Source: Escherichia sp. E1V33
GTDB taxonomy: Bacteria > Pseudomonadota > Gammaproteobacteria > Enterobacterales > Enterobacteriaceae
Length of the DNA: 64,000 nt
Direction: 5' to 3'
Assembly: GCF_004211955.1 (NCBI RefSeq)
Contig: NZ_RHJI01000005.1
Coordinates: 1 to 64,000 of the forward strand
Notes under the pieces: model-generated
What the model was told of the DNA's origin: nothing
Database searches by the model: none
The model's input: the letters and a program-made list of their open reading frames with translations, nothing else
Made by a program: the position numbers and the translations under genes
Shown: one piece after another, positions 24,659 through 36,532 of the stretch
Numbering within the stretch: the stretch's first letter is position 1
Layout of the letters: the number at the start of each line of letters is the position of its first letter

Positions 24659-24678
24659 ATCGCCCCAGCTGGGGCGAT
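24659..24678. terminator. Perfect palindrome after ycfT
   Basis: ATCGCCCCAGCTGGGGCGAT is a 20-bp perfect palindrome starting just after the ycfT stop, with ATTCAATTT following. It is a possible terminator, although a zero-loop palindrome must open its centre to form a hairpin. Confidence 0.45.
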
Positions 24679-24782
24679 TCAATTTGCTAAACCATGTCGA
24701 TTACGGATAATGAACAGCATTGCTTATCAGAGATATGCCCCCATATGTTGAGGCATATCCTAACGAGAATCTGACAACCGTT

Positions 24783-27700
24783 ATGCCTGAACAATATCGT
24801 TATACGCTGCCCGTCAAAGCGGGTGAGCAGCGTCTGCTGGGCGAGTTAACCGGCGCTGCCTGCGCGACGCTGGTGGCGGAAATTGCCGAACGTCACGCCG
24901 GTCCGGTGGTACTCATTGCACCAGATATGCAAAATGCTCTGCGTTTGCATGATGAAATCAGCCAGTTCACCGATCAGATGGTGATGAATCTGGCGGACTG
25001 GGAAACCCTCCCTTACGACAGTTTTTCGCCTCATCAGGACATTATCTCCTCGCGCCTTTCCACCCTTTACCAGCTACCGACGATGCAGCGTGGCGTACTG
25101 ATTGTTCCGGTGAATACGCTTATGCAGCGCGTTTGCCCACACAGTTTTCTCCACGGTCATGCGCTGGTGATGAAAAAAGGTCAGCGCCTGTCACGAGATG
25201 CATTACGAACCCAACTGGACAGCGCCGGTTATCGCCATGTTGACCAGGTGATGGAGCACGGCGAATACGCCACGCGCGGCGCGTTGCTGGATCTCTTCCC
25301 GATGGGGAGTGAGCTGCCTTATCGTCTTGATTTCTTTGATGATGAAATCGACAGCCTGCGGGTGTTTGACGTCGACAGCCAGCGCACGCTGGAGGAAGTA
25401 GAAGCGATCAATCTGCTGCCCGCGCACGAATTTCCGACCGATAAAGCGGCAATTGAACTGTTCCGCAGCCAGTGGCGCGATACCTTCGAAGTGAAGCGCG
25501 ATCCGGAACATATTTACCAGCAAGTGAGTAAAGGCACATTACCTGCCGGGATCGAGTACTGGCAGCCATTGTTCTTCAGCGAACCACTGCCGCCGCTGTT
25601 CAGTTATTTCCCTGCCAATACCTTGCTGGTGAATACTGGCGATCTGGAAAACAGTGCCGAACGTTTCCAGGCTGACACGCTGGCGCGTTTTGAGAATCGC
25701 GGCGTCGATCCGATGCGCCCACTGTTGCCACCACAATCGCTCTGGCTGCGGGTGGACGAGCTCTTCTCAGAGCTGAAAAACTGGCCCCGAGTGCAGCTAA
25801 AAACTGAACATTTACCGACAAAAGCCGCGAATGCCAATTTAGGTTTCCAGAAACTGCCAGATCTGGCCGTTCAGGCACAACAAAAAGCGCCGCTGGATGC
25901 GCTGCGTAAGTTCCTCGAGTCTTTCGACGGTCCGGTGGTGTTCTCGGTAGAAAGTGAAGGTCGCCGTGAAGCGCTGGGTGAACTGCTCGCGCGAATTAAA
26001 ATTGCTCCGCAACGCATTATGCGTCTTGATGAAGCCAGCGACCGTGGACGTTATCTGATGATTGGCGCTGCAGAGCATGGTTTTGTAGATACGGTACGTA
26101 ATCTTGCGCTGATTTGCGAAAGCGATCTGCTCGGTGAACGCGTTGCCCGTCGTCGTCAGGATTCTCGCCGCGCCATCAACCCCGATACACTGATCCGTAA
26201 CCTCGCGGAACTGCATATTGGTCAGCCGGTGGTCCATCTGGAACACGGCGTCGGGCGCTATGCCGGAATGACCACGCTGGAAGCAGGCGGCATTACCGGC
26301 GAGTATTTGATGCTCACCTATGCCAACGACGCTAAATTGTATGTTCCGGTGTCGTCGCTGCATCTGATTAGCCGTTACGCGGGTGGTGCGGAAGAAAATG
26401 CCCCGCTGCATAAACTTGGCGGCGATGCGTGGTCACGCGCGCGGCAGAAAGCGGCGGAAAAAGTGCGTGATGTGGCGGCGGAATTGTTGGATATCTACGC
26501 GCAACGCGCCGCCAAAGAGGGCTTCGCGTTTAAACACGATCGTGAGCAGTATCAGTTGTTCTGCGACAGCTTCCCGTTTGAAACCACGCCGGATCAGGCA
26601 CAGGCCATTAATGCGGTACTTAGCGACATGTGTCAGCCGCTGGCAATGGATCGTCTGGTGTGCGGCGATGTTGGCTTTGGTAAAACAGAAGTGGCGATGC
26701 GCGCCGCTTTCCTGGCGGTAGATAACCACAAGCAGGTGGCGGTGCTGGTGCCTACCACCCTTCTCGCGCAGCAGCATTACGACAACTTCCGCGACCGTTT
26801 CGCCAACTGGCCGGTACGCATCGAAATGATCTCCCGTTTCCGCAGCGCCAAAGAACAGACGCAAATCCTTGCGGAAGTAGCGGAAGGGAAAATCGATATT
26901 CTGATCGGTACGCACAAACTGCTGCAAAATGACGTTAAGTTTAAAGATTTAGGCCTGCTGATTGTCGATGAAGAACACCGCTTCGGGGTGCGTCATAAAG
27001 AGCGCATTAAAGCGATGCGGGCGAACGTGGATATTCTGACGCTTACCGCTACGCCGATCCCACGTACGCTGAATATGGCGATGAGCGGAATGCGTGACCT
27101 GTCGATTATCGCCACGCCGCCCGCCCGTCGTCTGGCGGTCAAAACGTTTGTCCGCGAGTATGACAGTCTGGTGGTCCGGGAGGCGATCCTGCGTGAAGTT
27201 CTGCGCGGCGGTCAGGTTTACTATCTCTACAATGATGTGGAAAACATCCAGAAAGCCGCCGAACGTCTGGCGGAACTGGTGCCAGAAGCGCGGATTGCTA
27301 TCGGTCACGGGCAGATGCGTGAGCGCGAGCTGGAACGGGTGATGAATGATTTCCATCATCAGCGTTTCAACGTGCTGGTCTGTACCACAATTATCGAAAC
27401 CGGGATCGACATCCCTACCGCCAACACCATTATCATCGAACGGGCGGATCACTTCGGTCTGGCGCAGCTGCACCAGCTGCGCGGTCGCGTCGGGCGTTCG
27501 CACCACCAGGCGTATGCGTGGCTGTTAACGCCGCATCCGAAAGCGATGACCACCGATGCACAAAAACGTCTTGAAGCGATTGCCTCGCTGGAAGATCTCG
27601 GTGCGGGTTTTGCGCTGGCAACGCACGATCTGGAGATTCGCGGCGCGGGTGAACTGCTTGGCGAAGAACAAAGCGGCTCAATGGAAACCATCGGTTTCTC

Positions 27701-28229
27701 GCTGTATATGGAGTTGCTGGAAAACGCCGTCGATGCACTGAAAGCCGGACGCGAGCCGTCGCTGGAAGATCTCACCAGCCAGCAAACAGAAGTCGAGCTG
27801 CGGATGCCGTCGCTATTGCCAGATGATTTCATTCCTGACGTGAATACGCGTTTGTCGTTCTATAAACGTATTGCCAGCGCCAAAACGGAAAACGAACTGG
27901 AAGAGATCAAAGTCGAGCTTATCGATCGCTTCGGTCTGCTGCCGGATCCGGCGCGTACCCTGCTGGATATTGCCCGTTTGCGCCAGCAAGCGCAGAAGCT
28001 GGGGATCAGGAAGCTGGAAGGTAATGAGAAAGGCGGCGTGATCGAATTTGCCGAGAAGAATCACGTGAATCCAGCCTGGTTGATTGGTTTGCTGCAAAAA
28101 CAGCCGCAACATTACCGCCTTGATGGTCCGACGCGCCTGAAGTTTATTCAGGATTTGAGCGAGCGGAAAACGCGTATCGAATGGGTACGCCAGTTTATGC
28201 GTGAACTGGAAGAGAACGCGATCGCTTAA
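24783..28229 (+). CDS. mfd: Transcription-repair coupling factor
   Basis: 1148 residues from ATG 24783 (PEQYRYTLP); the open frame reaches 24720 but the family starts here. Order of domains: UvrB-homology N-terminal module (about 1-340), RNA-polymerase interaction domain (about 470-550, with LEHGVGRYAG), RecG-like helicase motor with Walker A GDVGFGKTE, DEEH box and TATPIPRTLN, the RVGRSHHQ motif VI, and a C-terminal UvrA-binding inhibitory domain. It dislodges stalled RNA polymerase and recruits UvrA. Confidence 0.98.
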   Translation: MPEQYRYTLPVKAGEQRLLGELTGAACATLVAEIAERHAGPVVLIAPDMQNALRLHDEISQFTDQMVMNLADWETLPYDSFSPHQDIISSRLSTLYQLPTMQRGVLIVPVNTLMQRVCPHSFLHGHALVMKKGQRLSRDALRTQLDSAGYRHVDQVMEHGEYATRGALLDLFPMGSELPYRLDFFDDEIDSLRVFDVDSQRTLEEVEAINLLPAHEFPTDKAAIELFRSQWRDTFEVKRDPEHIYQQVSKGTLPAGIEYWQPLFFSEPLPPLFSYFPANTLLVNTGDLENSAERFQADTLARFENRGVDPMRPLLPPQSLWLRVDELFSELKNWPRVQLKTEHLPTKAANANLGFQKLPDLAVQAQQKAPLDALRKFLESFDGPVVFSVESEGRREALGELLARIKIAPQRIMRLDEASDRGRYLMIGAAEHGFVDTVRNLALICESDLLGERVARRRQDSRRAINPDTLIRNLAELHIGQPVVHLEHGVGRYAGMTTLEAGGITGEYLMLTYANDAKLYVPVSSLHLISRYAGGAEENAPLHKLGGDAWSRARQKAAEKVRDVAAELLDIYAQRAAKEGFAFKHDREQYQLFCDSFPFETTPDQAQAINAVLSDMCQPLAMDRLVCGDVGFGKTEVAMRAAFLAVDNHKQVAVLVPTTLLAQQHYDNFRDRFANWPVRIEMISRFRSAKEQTQILAEVAEGKIDILIGTHKLLQNDVKFKDLGLLIVDEEHRFGVRHKERIKAMRANVDILTLTATPIPRTLNMAMSGMRDLSIIATPPARRLAVKTFVREYDSLVVREAILREVLRGGQVYYLYNDVENIQKAAERLAELVPEARIAIGHGQMRERELERVMNDFHHQRFNVLVCTTIIETGIDIPTANTIIIERADHFGLAQLHQLRGRVGRSHHQAYAWLLTPHPKAMTTDAQKRLEAIASLEDLGAGFALATHDLEIRGAGELLGEEQSGSMETIGFSLYMELLENAVDALKAGREPSLEDLTSQQTEVELRMPSLLPDDFIPDVNTRLSFYKRIASAKTENELEEIKVELIDRFGLLPDPARTLLDIARLRQQAQKLGIRKLEGNEKGGVIEFAEKNHVNPAWLIGLLQKQPQHYRLDGPTRLKFIQDLSERKTRIEWVRQFMRELEENAIA

Positions 28230-28372
28230 TGGCAAATCGGGGGCGTTTCTGCGTCCCCATCCCCAACATTTACAAATTCTTTGCACTTCCCTGCACTATC
28301 CGACACAGCCACCATTCATAATTCATACTTATCTTTTTATTACAATAACCTTATATTTTTTATGGATTTTTG

Positions 28373-29335
28373 GTGATGATCAAAACGCGTTTTTCTCGCT
28401 GGCTGACGTTTTTTACGTTCGCCGCTACCGTGGCGCTGGCGCTACCGGCAACAGCCAATACCTGGCCGCTGCCGCCTGCGGGCAGTCGTCTGGTTGGCGA
28501 AAACAAATTTCATGTGGTGGAAAATGATGGTGGTTCGCTGGAAGCCATTGCCAAAAAATATAACGTCGGTTTTCTTGCGCTGTTACAGGCCAACCCCGGC
28601 GTTGATCCGTATGTACCACGCGCAGGTAGTGTGTTAACCATTCCGTTGCAAACTTTACTCCCGGATGCGCCGCGCGAAGGCATTGTGATCAACATTGCAG
28701 AGTTGCGTCTCTATTACTACCCCCCGGGCAAAAATTCGGTGACCGTGTACCCAATAGGCATTGGCCAATTGGGTGGCGACACGCTGACGCCAACGATGGT
28801 GACGACTGTTTCGGATAAACGTGCCAATCCGACCTGGACGCCTACGGCGAACATCCGCGCCCGTTATAAAGCGCAGGGAATTGAGTTGCCTGCGGTAGTT
28901 CCGGCTGGACCGGACAACCCAATGGGCCATCATGCGATTCGGCTGGCGGCCTATGGCGGTGTTTATTTATTGCACGGTACGAACGCCGATTTCGGCATTG
29001 GCATGCGGGTAAGTTCTGGCTGTATCCGTCTGCGTGATGACGATATCAAAACACTCTTTAGCCAGGTCACCCCAGGCACCAAAGTGAATATCATCAATAC
29101 GCCGATTAAAGTCTCTGCCGAACCAAACGGCGCGCGTCTGGTAGAAGTGCATCAGCCACTATCAGAGAAGATTGATGACGATCCGCAGCTATTGCCGATT
29201 ACGCTGAATAGCGCAATGCAATCATTTAAAGATGCAGCGCAAACTGACGCCGATGTCATGCAGCATGTGATGGATGTGCGTTCCGGAATGCCGGTAGATG
29301 TGCGCCGCCATCAACTGAGCTCACAAGCGCTGTAA
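28373..29335 (+). CDS. ldtC: L,D-transpeptidase LdtC (YcfS)
   Basis: 320 residues from GTG 28373; an ATG three bases on is equally possible. Signal peptide of about 30 residues ending ATAN, LysM domain (about 45-91, FHVVENDGGSLEAIAKKY), and a YkuD catalytic domain with His201 and Cys217 in SSGCIRL. In E. coli LdtC links the outer-membrane lipoprotein Lpp to meso-diaminopimelate in peptidoglycan, together with LdtA and LdtB. It converges on bhsA. Confidence 0.95.
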   Translation: MMIKTRFSRWLTFFTFAATVALALPATANTWPLPPAGSRLVGENKFHVVENDGGSLEAIAKKYNVGFLALLQANPGVDPYVPRAGSVLTIPLQTLLPDAPREGIVINIAELRLYYYPPGKNSVTVYPIGIGQLGGDTLTPTMVTTVSDKRANPTWTPTANIRARYKAQGIELPAVVPAGPDNPMGHHAIRLAAYGGVYLLHGTNADFGIGMRVSSGCIRLRDDDIKTLFSQVTPGTKVNIINTPIKVSAEPNGARLVEVHQPLSEKIDDDPQLLPITLNSAMQSFKDAAQTDADVMQHVMDVRSGMPVDVRRHQLSSQAL

Positions 29336-29341
29336 ATCCCG

Positions 29342-29380
29342 GATAAAAAAATCCCCGCGGCACAGCATGTCGCGGGGAAA
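29342..29380 (-). terminator. bhsA terminator
   Basis: TCCCCGCG pairs with CGCGGGGA. In the minus direction ATTTTTTT follows, so it terminates bhsA; A-runs on both sides may also help stop ldtC. Confidence 0.8.
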
Positions 29381-29416
29381 AAAGCAGCAATAGCGGGCAT
29401 TAATGAGGGTTAATGC

Positions 29417-29674
29417 TTATTTATAAATGACTGCCGTTCCGTGGAGGGTATTCGGACCGGTTACTGAAGTAATACGGAAAGATTTTGCACCCATCTCATC
29501 CGCTTTTTGTGCCAGTTGTTCTTCCAGCGATCCCAGATTTGTCCCCGCGTTAGCACTAATAGTGCCCACTTTTTGTTGTCCTTCTGGTGTTGCCTGAACT
29601 TCGACAGCAGCAAAGCTGGCAAATGACATGGAACTTAAAATCGCCGCAGCGATGAGGGTTTTTACGTTTTTCAT
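29417..29674 (-). CDS. bhsA: Multiple stress resistance outer-membrane protein BhsA
   Basis: 85 residues: signal peptide (1-22, FASFA) and a 63-residue mature DUF1471 domain. Known as BhsA/ComC, induced by copper, acid, cadmium and peroxide; it lowers outer-membrane permeability to copper and affects biofilm. It is divergent from comR, its repressor, and a CRP-type palindrome lies 70 bases upstream. Confidence 0.95.
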   Translation of the reverse strand: MKNVKTLIAAAILSSMSFASFAAVEVQATPEGQQKVGTISANAGTNLGSLEEQLAQKADEMGAKSFRITSVTGPNTLHGTAVIYK

Positions 29675-29741
29675 AATAGTGGCCTTATGCAGATGAATGG
29701 CGTCGCAAGCAATTACTTAACGATCGATAACTAAATGATAG

Positions 29742-29759
29742 ATGTGATCCAGATCACAT
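29742..29759. promoter_or_regulatory. CRP-type operator in the bhsA-comR gap
   Basis: ATGTGATCCAGATCACAT is a perfect palindrome matching the CRP consensus TGTGA-N6-TCACA. It lies 67 bases upstream of the bhsA ATG, on the side where bhsA transcription should start. Confidence 0.65.
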
Positions 29760-29914
29760 ACAAGAATTTTTTTATAACAATCATTAATTAAATTAAAAAA
29801 CTTTAAATTTCAGTTAAATAGAGAGTTTTTATTTTTCTCTTTTCTGGACTGGTGAACGAAGGTGATTATTTTTATAATAACCATTCATTCACAGCCACCA
29901 GGTACAATGGCATC

Positions 29915-30547
29915 ATGGCAACAGACTCAACACATTGTGTAAAAAAAAGCCGTGGCCGCCCAAAAGTGTTCGACAGGGACGCCGCGCTTGATAAGGCCAT
30001 GAAATTGTTCTGGCAGCACGGTTATGAAGCGACTTCCCTTGCGGACCTCGTCGAAGCGACCGGAGCCAAAGCGCCAACGCTCTACGCGGAATTTACCAAC
30101 AAAGAGGGGTTATTCCGCGCCGTACTCGACCGTTATATCGATCGCTTTGCCGCTAAGCATGAAGCGCAGTTGTTTTGTGAAGAAAAAAGCGTGGAGTCTG
30201 CACTGGCGGACTATTTCGCTGCCGTCGCCAGCTGCTTTACCAGCAAAGACACCCCCGCGGGTTGCTTTATGATTAACAACTGCACCACGCTTTCAGCGGA
30301 TTCGGGCGATATTGCTCATACGGTGAAATCACGTCACGCAATGCAAGAACGCACCTTGCAGCAGTTTTTAAGTCAACGCCAGGCACGCGGGGAAATTCCC
30401 GCCCACTGTGACGTAACGCATCTTGCGGAATTTCTTAATTGTATTATTCAGGGGATGTCTATAAGCGCCCGTGAAGGCGCATCGCTGGAAAAACTGATGC
30501 AGATTGCCCGGACAACGCTGCGTTTATGGCCGGAACTGGCGAAGTAA
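29915..30547 (+). CDS. comR: Copper-responsive TetR-family repressor ComR
   Basis: 210 residues from ATG 29915; the open frame extends 21 codons upstream without family support. N-terminal TetR helix-turn-helix (about 18-65, RGRPKVFDRDAALDKAM ... SLADLVEATGAKAPTLYAEF). It represses the divergent bhsA and is released by copper. Several cysteines in the ligand domain (CFTSKDTPAGCFMINNC) could sense metal. Confidence 0.94.
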   Translation: MATDSTHCVKKSRGRPKVFDRDAALDKAMKLFWQHGYEATSLADLVEATGAKAPTLYAEFTNKEGLFRAVLDRYIDRFAAKHEAQLFCEEKSVESALADYFAAVASCFTSKDTPAGCFMINNCTTLSADSGDIAHTVKSRHAMQERTLQQFLSQRQARGEIPAHCDVTHLAEFLNCIIQGMSISAREGASLEKLMQIARTTLRLWPELAK

Positions 30548-30551
30548 GACG

Positions 30552-30588
30552 CAAAAAAAAGCCCCTCAGCCTGAGCGAATGAGGGGCT
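30552..30588 (-). terminator. ycfJ terminator
   Basis: AGCCCCTCA pairs with TGAGGGGCT, followed in the minus direction by a run of eight T. It lies between the convergent comR and ycfJ. Confidence 0.85.
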
Positions 30589-30609
30589 AAATTGCAGAGT
30601 ACAGCCTTT

Positions 30610-31149
30610 TTATACTTTGTTATTCAGAACCAGTTGCCCGTTGTTATCTAATGGGATTTGCGAACCCGGATCGCTGTTCATCCGAATTTTGCCCTGCTGA
30701 TCGCCAATCTTATAGGTCACGTCATAACCGAGCATTTTTTCTGACTTGTCATACACCGTTTTACAACGCTGCTGCGTGGTAGTGTAAGTATCGCTTTCCT
30801 GGAGAGAGCCCTGGATCTGGTTACCGGCATATCCACCACCCAGCGCCCCTACAACAGTGGCGACATCTTTACCACGACCACCACCAAACTGATGCCCTAT
30901 CACCCCGCCAGCGACGGCCCCGAGGACCGAACCAGCAATGCGGTTTTCATCCTGCACCGGTCGGCGATGGGTCACCGTGACATTGCGGCACTCCTGACGC
31001 GGTGTTTTAACCGTTTCCTTGATTGGGGTTGCTGAAACAACCTGAGCGTATTGCGGGCCACGTTCAAACACGTTCAGACTGGCCACTGCCGCTACGCCAA
31101 GCGCAGCCGCTACACCAATCCCGATACCCGCCAACATTGATTTATTCAC
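30610..31149 (-). CDS. ycfJ: Glycine-zipper membrane protein YcfJ
   Basis: 179 residues from the GTG at 31149, with GGAGG five bases upstream. N-terminal hydrophobic helix (about 4-26), then a glycine-zipper segment (GSVLGAVAGGVIGHQFGGGRG, about 73-93) and a short beta-rich tail. In E. coli it is linked to biofilm formation; molecular role unknown. Probably anchored in the inner membrane and facing the periplasm. Confidence 0.9.
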   Translation of the reverse strand: MNKSMLAGIGIGVAAALGVAAVASLNVFERGPQYAQVVSATPIKETVKTPRQECRNVTVTHRRPVQDENRIAGSVLGAVAGGVIGHQFGGGRGKDVATVVGALGGGYAGNQIQGSLQESDTYTTTQQRCKTVYDKSEKMLGYDVTYKIGDQQGKIRMNSDPGSQIPLDNNGQLVLNNKV

Positions 31150-31273
31150 GGGAACACCTCCTTCTTTGCAGTTATGACAATCATGCAAGCGAAGGGGAAA
31201 AGCAGCTATCAGACAGAAGATGAAAAGCGTGGGAATAGCAGGAAAAGCTGAAGGATTCGGAGGAGTCTGAAGG

Positions 31274-31364
31274 AATGCCTGATGCGACGCTTAACGCGTC
31301 TTATCAGGCCTACCGCTCGTACCATTTGTCCAGGGCGGATAAGGCGTTTATGCCACATCCGCCA
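31274..31364. repeat. BIME (paired REP elements) between ycfJ and ndh
   Basis: Two REP units in opposite orientation: TGCCTGATGCGACGC ... TTATCAGGCCTAC at about 31277-31313, and GGCGGATAAGGCG ... CACATCCGCC at about 31334-31363. The second ends just before the ndh stop. Confidence 0.8.
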
Positions 31365-31375
31365 GTGTACGCCGA

Positions 31376-32680
31376 TTAATGCAGTTTCAGACGCGGACGG
31401 ATAACGCGGTTAATACTCCCCACCAGCATCATTAATCCGGTTTTAAAGTAGCCATGCAGCGCAATCTGATGCATTCGGTATAGCGAAATGTACACAAAGC
31501 GCGCAATACGTCCTTCAATCATCATTGAACCGCGCGTCAGGTTACCCATCAGGCTACCAACGGTGGAGAAGTTGGACAGCGATACCAAGGAACCGTGATC
31601 CTTATACTGATAATTTTTCAGCGGTTTACCGTTCATCTGCGCCAGAATGTTGTTCATTGCGCAGGTCGCCATCTGATGTGCGGCCTGAGCGCGCGGCGGT
31701 ACAAAGCCCCCTTCCGGACGCGGGCATGACGCACAGTCGCCAATAGCGTAAATGTCTGGATCGCGCGTGGTTTGCAGCGTCGGTTCCACCACCAGTTGGT
31801 TGATACGGTTGGTTTCAAGACCACCAATATCTTTCAGGAAATCTGGTGCTTTTATCCCGGCAGCCCACACCATCAGATCGGCCTGAATATACTCACCATC
31901 TTTAGTGTGCAAACCGCCTTCATCGGCACTGGTAACCATAGTTTGCGTCAACACTCGAACGCCCAGTTTAGTTAACTCATTGTGAGCCGCGGCAGAGATA
32001 CGCGGCGGCAGCGCTGGCAAAATTCGCTCTCCCGCTTCCACTAGAGTAACGTTCAGGGCTTCGTTGGTCAGCCCTTTGTAACCGTAACTGTGCAGTTGTT
32101 TCACGGCATTGTGCAATTCAGCAGAGAGCTCGACGCCGGTCGCGCCGCCGCCAACAATCGCAATATTCACTTTGCCATTGGCGCCCAGGTTAGCAGAAAA
32201 CTTCAGGAACAGATTCAGCATCTCCTGATGGAAACGACGCGCCTGATGTGGGTTATCAAGGAAAATGCAGTTCTCTTTCACTCCCGGCGTGTTGAAATCG
32301 TTAGAAGTGCTACCCAGCGCCATCACCAGCGTGTCGTAAGCAATTTTCCGCTCTGGAACTAACAATTCGCCTTTTTCGTCGCGAAGTTCTGCAATGGTGA
32401 TTGTTTTCGCTTCACGATCGATATCAACCACAGAACCCAGCTGGAACTGGAAACCATGATTACGGGCATGGGCCAGATAGCTCAGCGCATCGACGCCTTC
32501 ATCGAGAGATCCAGTCGCCACTTCGTGCAACAACGGTTTCCACAGGTGACTGTGGTTACGATCGACCAAGGTAATTTTGGCTTTTTTCTTGCGCCCCAGC
32601 TTATCTCCAAGCTGTGTTGCCATTTCCAGCCCACCAGCACCGCCGCCGACAATCACAATCTTTTTCAATGGCGTAGTCAA
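31376..32680 (-). CDS. ndh: NADH dehydrogenase II
   Basis: 434 residues from TTG 32680, preceded by AAGGGGG; the frame stays open a few codons further. It is the non-proton-pumping, FAD-containing NADH:quinone oxidoreductase on the inner face of the membrane. FAD-binding VGGGAGG near the N-terminus, NADH-binding VGGGATG in the middle, and AIGDCASCP. The C-terminal amphipathic helices bind the membrane. FNR boxes upstream fit anaerobic repression. Confidence 0.97.
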   Translation of the reverse strand: MTTPLKKIVIVGGGAGGLEMATQLGDKLGRKKKAKITLVDRNHSHLWKPLLHEVATGSLDEGVDALSYLAHARNHGFQFQLGSVVDIDREAKTITIAELRDEKGELLVPERKIAYDTLVMALGSTSNDFNTPGVKENCIFLDNPHQARRFHQEMLNLFLKFSANLGANGKVNIAIVGGGATGVELSAELHNAVKQLHSYGYKGLTNEALNVTLVEAGERILPALPPRISAAAHNELTKLGVRVLTQTMVTSADEGGLHTKDGEYIQADLMVWAAGIKAPDFLKDIGGLETNRINQLVVEPTLQTTRDPDIYAIGDCASCPRPEGGFVPPRAQAAHQMATCAMNNILAQMNGKPLKNYQYKDHGSLVSLSNFSTVGSLMGNLTRGSMMIEGRIARFVYISLYRMHQIALHGYFKTGLMMLVGSINRVIRPRLKLH

Positions 32681-32950
32681 CGTGACCCCCTTAAATTTAT
32701 TAACCAATTGTTAATTAATAGTTATTAACATAGCTCTTAATTAACAACAGGTTACAGCAATGAAAATCTTCTTAGCTATTGAGAATAACATGAATGGTGC
32801 ATTGGTCATACCAAAATTGATGTTAATCAAGTTTTGTTGCTGAAAAGATAGGCGGATTTACCTGTTGAGATCAAAAAACACAGCTTATTGTTTATTATTT
32901 GAACGAATTCGGGAGAGTGATATAGGGTGAGGCGTATATGGAGGGCGTTT
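32681..32950 (-). promoter_or_regulatory. ndh promoter region with two FNR sites
   Basis: TTGATGTTAATCAA at 32817-32830 is a perfect FNR palindrome. A half-matching site CCTGTTGAGATCAA lies at 32861-32874, 44 bases further upstream. The spacing agrees with the two FNR sites at -50.5 and -94.5 known to repress E. coli ndh anaerobically. The rest of the gap holds no gene. Confidence 0.8.
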
Positions 32951-33081
32951 GGTAGGCCTGATAAGAAGCGCAACATCGCATCAGGCATTCATTGATGCTC
33001 GACTGTCGGATGCGGCGTGAACGCCTTATCCTACCTACAGAATCCGGAGCGCATCAGGTACCGACAAGGTTACCTGATGCG
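32951..33081. repeat. REP cluster between ndh and ycfP
   Basis: Three palindromic units in a row: GGTAGGCCTGATAAG ... CGCATCAGGC (32951-32986), TGTCGGATGCGGCGTGAACG ... CCTAC (33004-33037), and CATCAGGTA ... TACCTGATGCG (33052-33081). The last abuts the ycfP stop and can act as its terminator. Confidence 0.75.
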
Positions 33082-33091
33082 ACGATGCCAA

Positions 33092-33634
33092 TTACCCGAG
33101 AGTTTTGAATGCCTTAATGCGCTGCAAATGCGGAGAGATATTTTTGAATTTGTGCGTCTGTTCTTCGTCCCAGACAATCTCGTAATAATGATGCAATTCT
33201 TCAGATGTCCGCTGGCTGTTACGCGCTTCATCGTGACGCGACAAAATCACCAGGCAACGATCGCGATTCTTCTCACGGAAGTTGGTCACACACTTGGTAG
33301 CAATATCGGCATACTCTTCCGGGCGATCAATCTTCCCTTCCATGTTCTCATTAGGGAACAAATTGGGGTTGAAGATCACCTGACGGATATCACAGAGAAA
33401 ACCAATCCGCTCAGCCCAATAACCGCCCAGACCAACACCACAAATGAGCGGGCGATCATCGACATTCAGTTGCAGCATTTTGTCCACTTCTTTGAGCAGA
33501 TGCTGCATATCATGTTTCGGATGCCGGGTGCTGTAGCTTATTAGCCGTACATCCGGGTCAATAAACTGCAATTGTAAGACTTTCTCGTGGTTACCCGGAC
33601 TGTTAGAGTCAAAACCGTGCAAATAGATAATCAT
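33092..33634 (-). CDS. ycfP: YcfP, conserved UPF0227 alpha/beta-hydrolase-like protein
   Basis: 180 residues from ATG 33634 ([14 protein letters not shown]). It has the HGF oxyanion-type start of alpha/beta hydrolases, but the expected nucleophile elbow reads [10 protein letters not shown], with Gly or Leu where Ser would sit. So hydrolase activity is doubtful. Function unknown. Last gene of the hinT-ycfL-lpoB-thiK-nagZ-ycfP group. Confidence 0.88.
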   Translation of the reverse strand: MIIYLHGFDSNSPGNHEKVLQLQFIDPDVRLISYSTRHPKHDMQHLLKEVDKMLQLNVDDRPLICGVGLGGYWAERIGFLCDIRQVIFNPNLFPNENMEGKIDRPEEYADIATKCVTNFREKNRDRCLVILSRHDEARNSQRTSEELHHYYEIVWDEEQTHKFKNISPHLQRIKAFKTLG

Positions 33635-33656
33635 CGCTTCCTCACATAAGCCAGGG

Positions 33657-35497
<1,841 letters not shown>

Positions 35498-35517
<20 letters not shown>

Positions 35518-36139
35518 CTTTACCTGACCAGATAATTTCGCCCGTCTGCACCAGCATCAGCTGCATTTGCAGAGTCGGAGCGTTAACGTTGCCAGAGGCG
35601 CTGGAGTACAGCACGTAATGGGCCCCCACGTTGCGAGCAATACCAATGGCTTTACTACGAGTGCCTAAGCTGTCCTGCGGCGACAAACCTAACTGCTGCT
35701 TGGCCATCGAAAGCTGCTGGGCGGAAACGAGGGTAAATTTACCGTTATTAGCCAGTGCATTGCGCAGCGTTTCTGTCGCTTCCCCGGTATTCAAAGAACC
35801 ATTGGTGCGGTTATTGACGCTATCAACCAGCAAGACGCTGCCTGCGGTCACGCCATCGGCCCCAAGCATCTTACCGACCATCGGCTGCATTGCGCCATTC
35901 CAGTCATAATGACGAATATGCGGCGCAGGCGGTGCGGTTTGGTCTTCGTGCTCAATTGGCCCTGGTTGCTCCGGGATCGTCGGCACTGATGGTACAGTGG
36001 GCACTGGCTGTTGCGGCTCGGCAGGTTGCTCCGGCGTAGGTTTCACCTCTTCTACCGGTGCGGGTTCACGTGGCCCCACACACCCGGCGAGAAACATCGC
36101 CAGCGCGGTAATTAAGGCGTAGCGACTCATTTTTGTCAT
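35498..36139 (-). CDS. lpoB: Outer-membrane lipoprotein LpoB, activator of PBP1b
   Basis: 213 residues from ATG 36139; a TTG one codon earlier is possible. Lipobox LAGC with Cys20, then a proline/glutamate-rich unstructured linker (about 25-75) that spans the periplasm, and a globular C-terminal domain (about 80-213) that binds the UB2H domain of PBP1b and stimulates its transglycosylase and transpeptidase activity. Confidence 0.96.
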
Positions 36140-36152
36140 CAAGATTCACCCC

Positions 36153-36530
36153 TTACAAATAAAGATAAAGTCTGACTTTGTGCGCCCCCAGAAAATTGGC
36201 GCTGCCGTACAGAGTCACCGCTGAACGTGCGGGAATGGTGACGCTGCGCGGCGTTTCCAGAGGGTGCATCTCAAGCCCCCTGGCGTCATACCAGTAAAAA
36301 CGATAATGAACGGTAACGGGTTCTTGCCTTTCGTTATAAAGCGTCGAGGATGCTGAAGGCTGAATATCAGACGTTGAAAGAACGGGCTTTTCTGCGCTAA
36401 TGCCCGCTGCCAGCAAAGATGACTCCATCACCAGTGACTGTTCATCATTCACCGGAATTTCCGGATGTGAGCGACAGCCCACCAGCAATAGCAACGCCAA
36501 AGACGCCAGTCCAAAGCATCCTTTTCTCAT
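36153..36530 (-). CDS. ycfL: Putative lipoprotein YcfL (DUF1425)
   Basis: 125 residues with a lipoprotein signal (LVGC, Cys19) and a beta-rich DUF1425 domain. Residue +2 is Arg, not Asp, so outer-membrane sorting is expected. Function unknown. It lies between hinT and lpoB in a compact operon. Confidence 0.9.
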   Translation of the reverse strand: MRKGCFGLASLALLLLVGCRSHPEIPVNDEQSLVMESSLLAAGISAEKPVLSTSDIQPSASSTLYNERQEPVTVHYRFYWYDARGLEMHPLETPRSVTIPARSAVTLYGSANFLGAHKVRLYLYL

Positions 36531-36532
36531 CG

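Noticed and set aside
24783-28229. Several open frames of 100-190 codons antisense to mfd
   Set aside because: All are shadows of the strongly biased mfd coding sequence, without start signals or recognisable domains.
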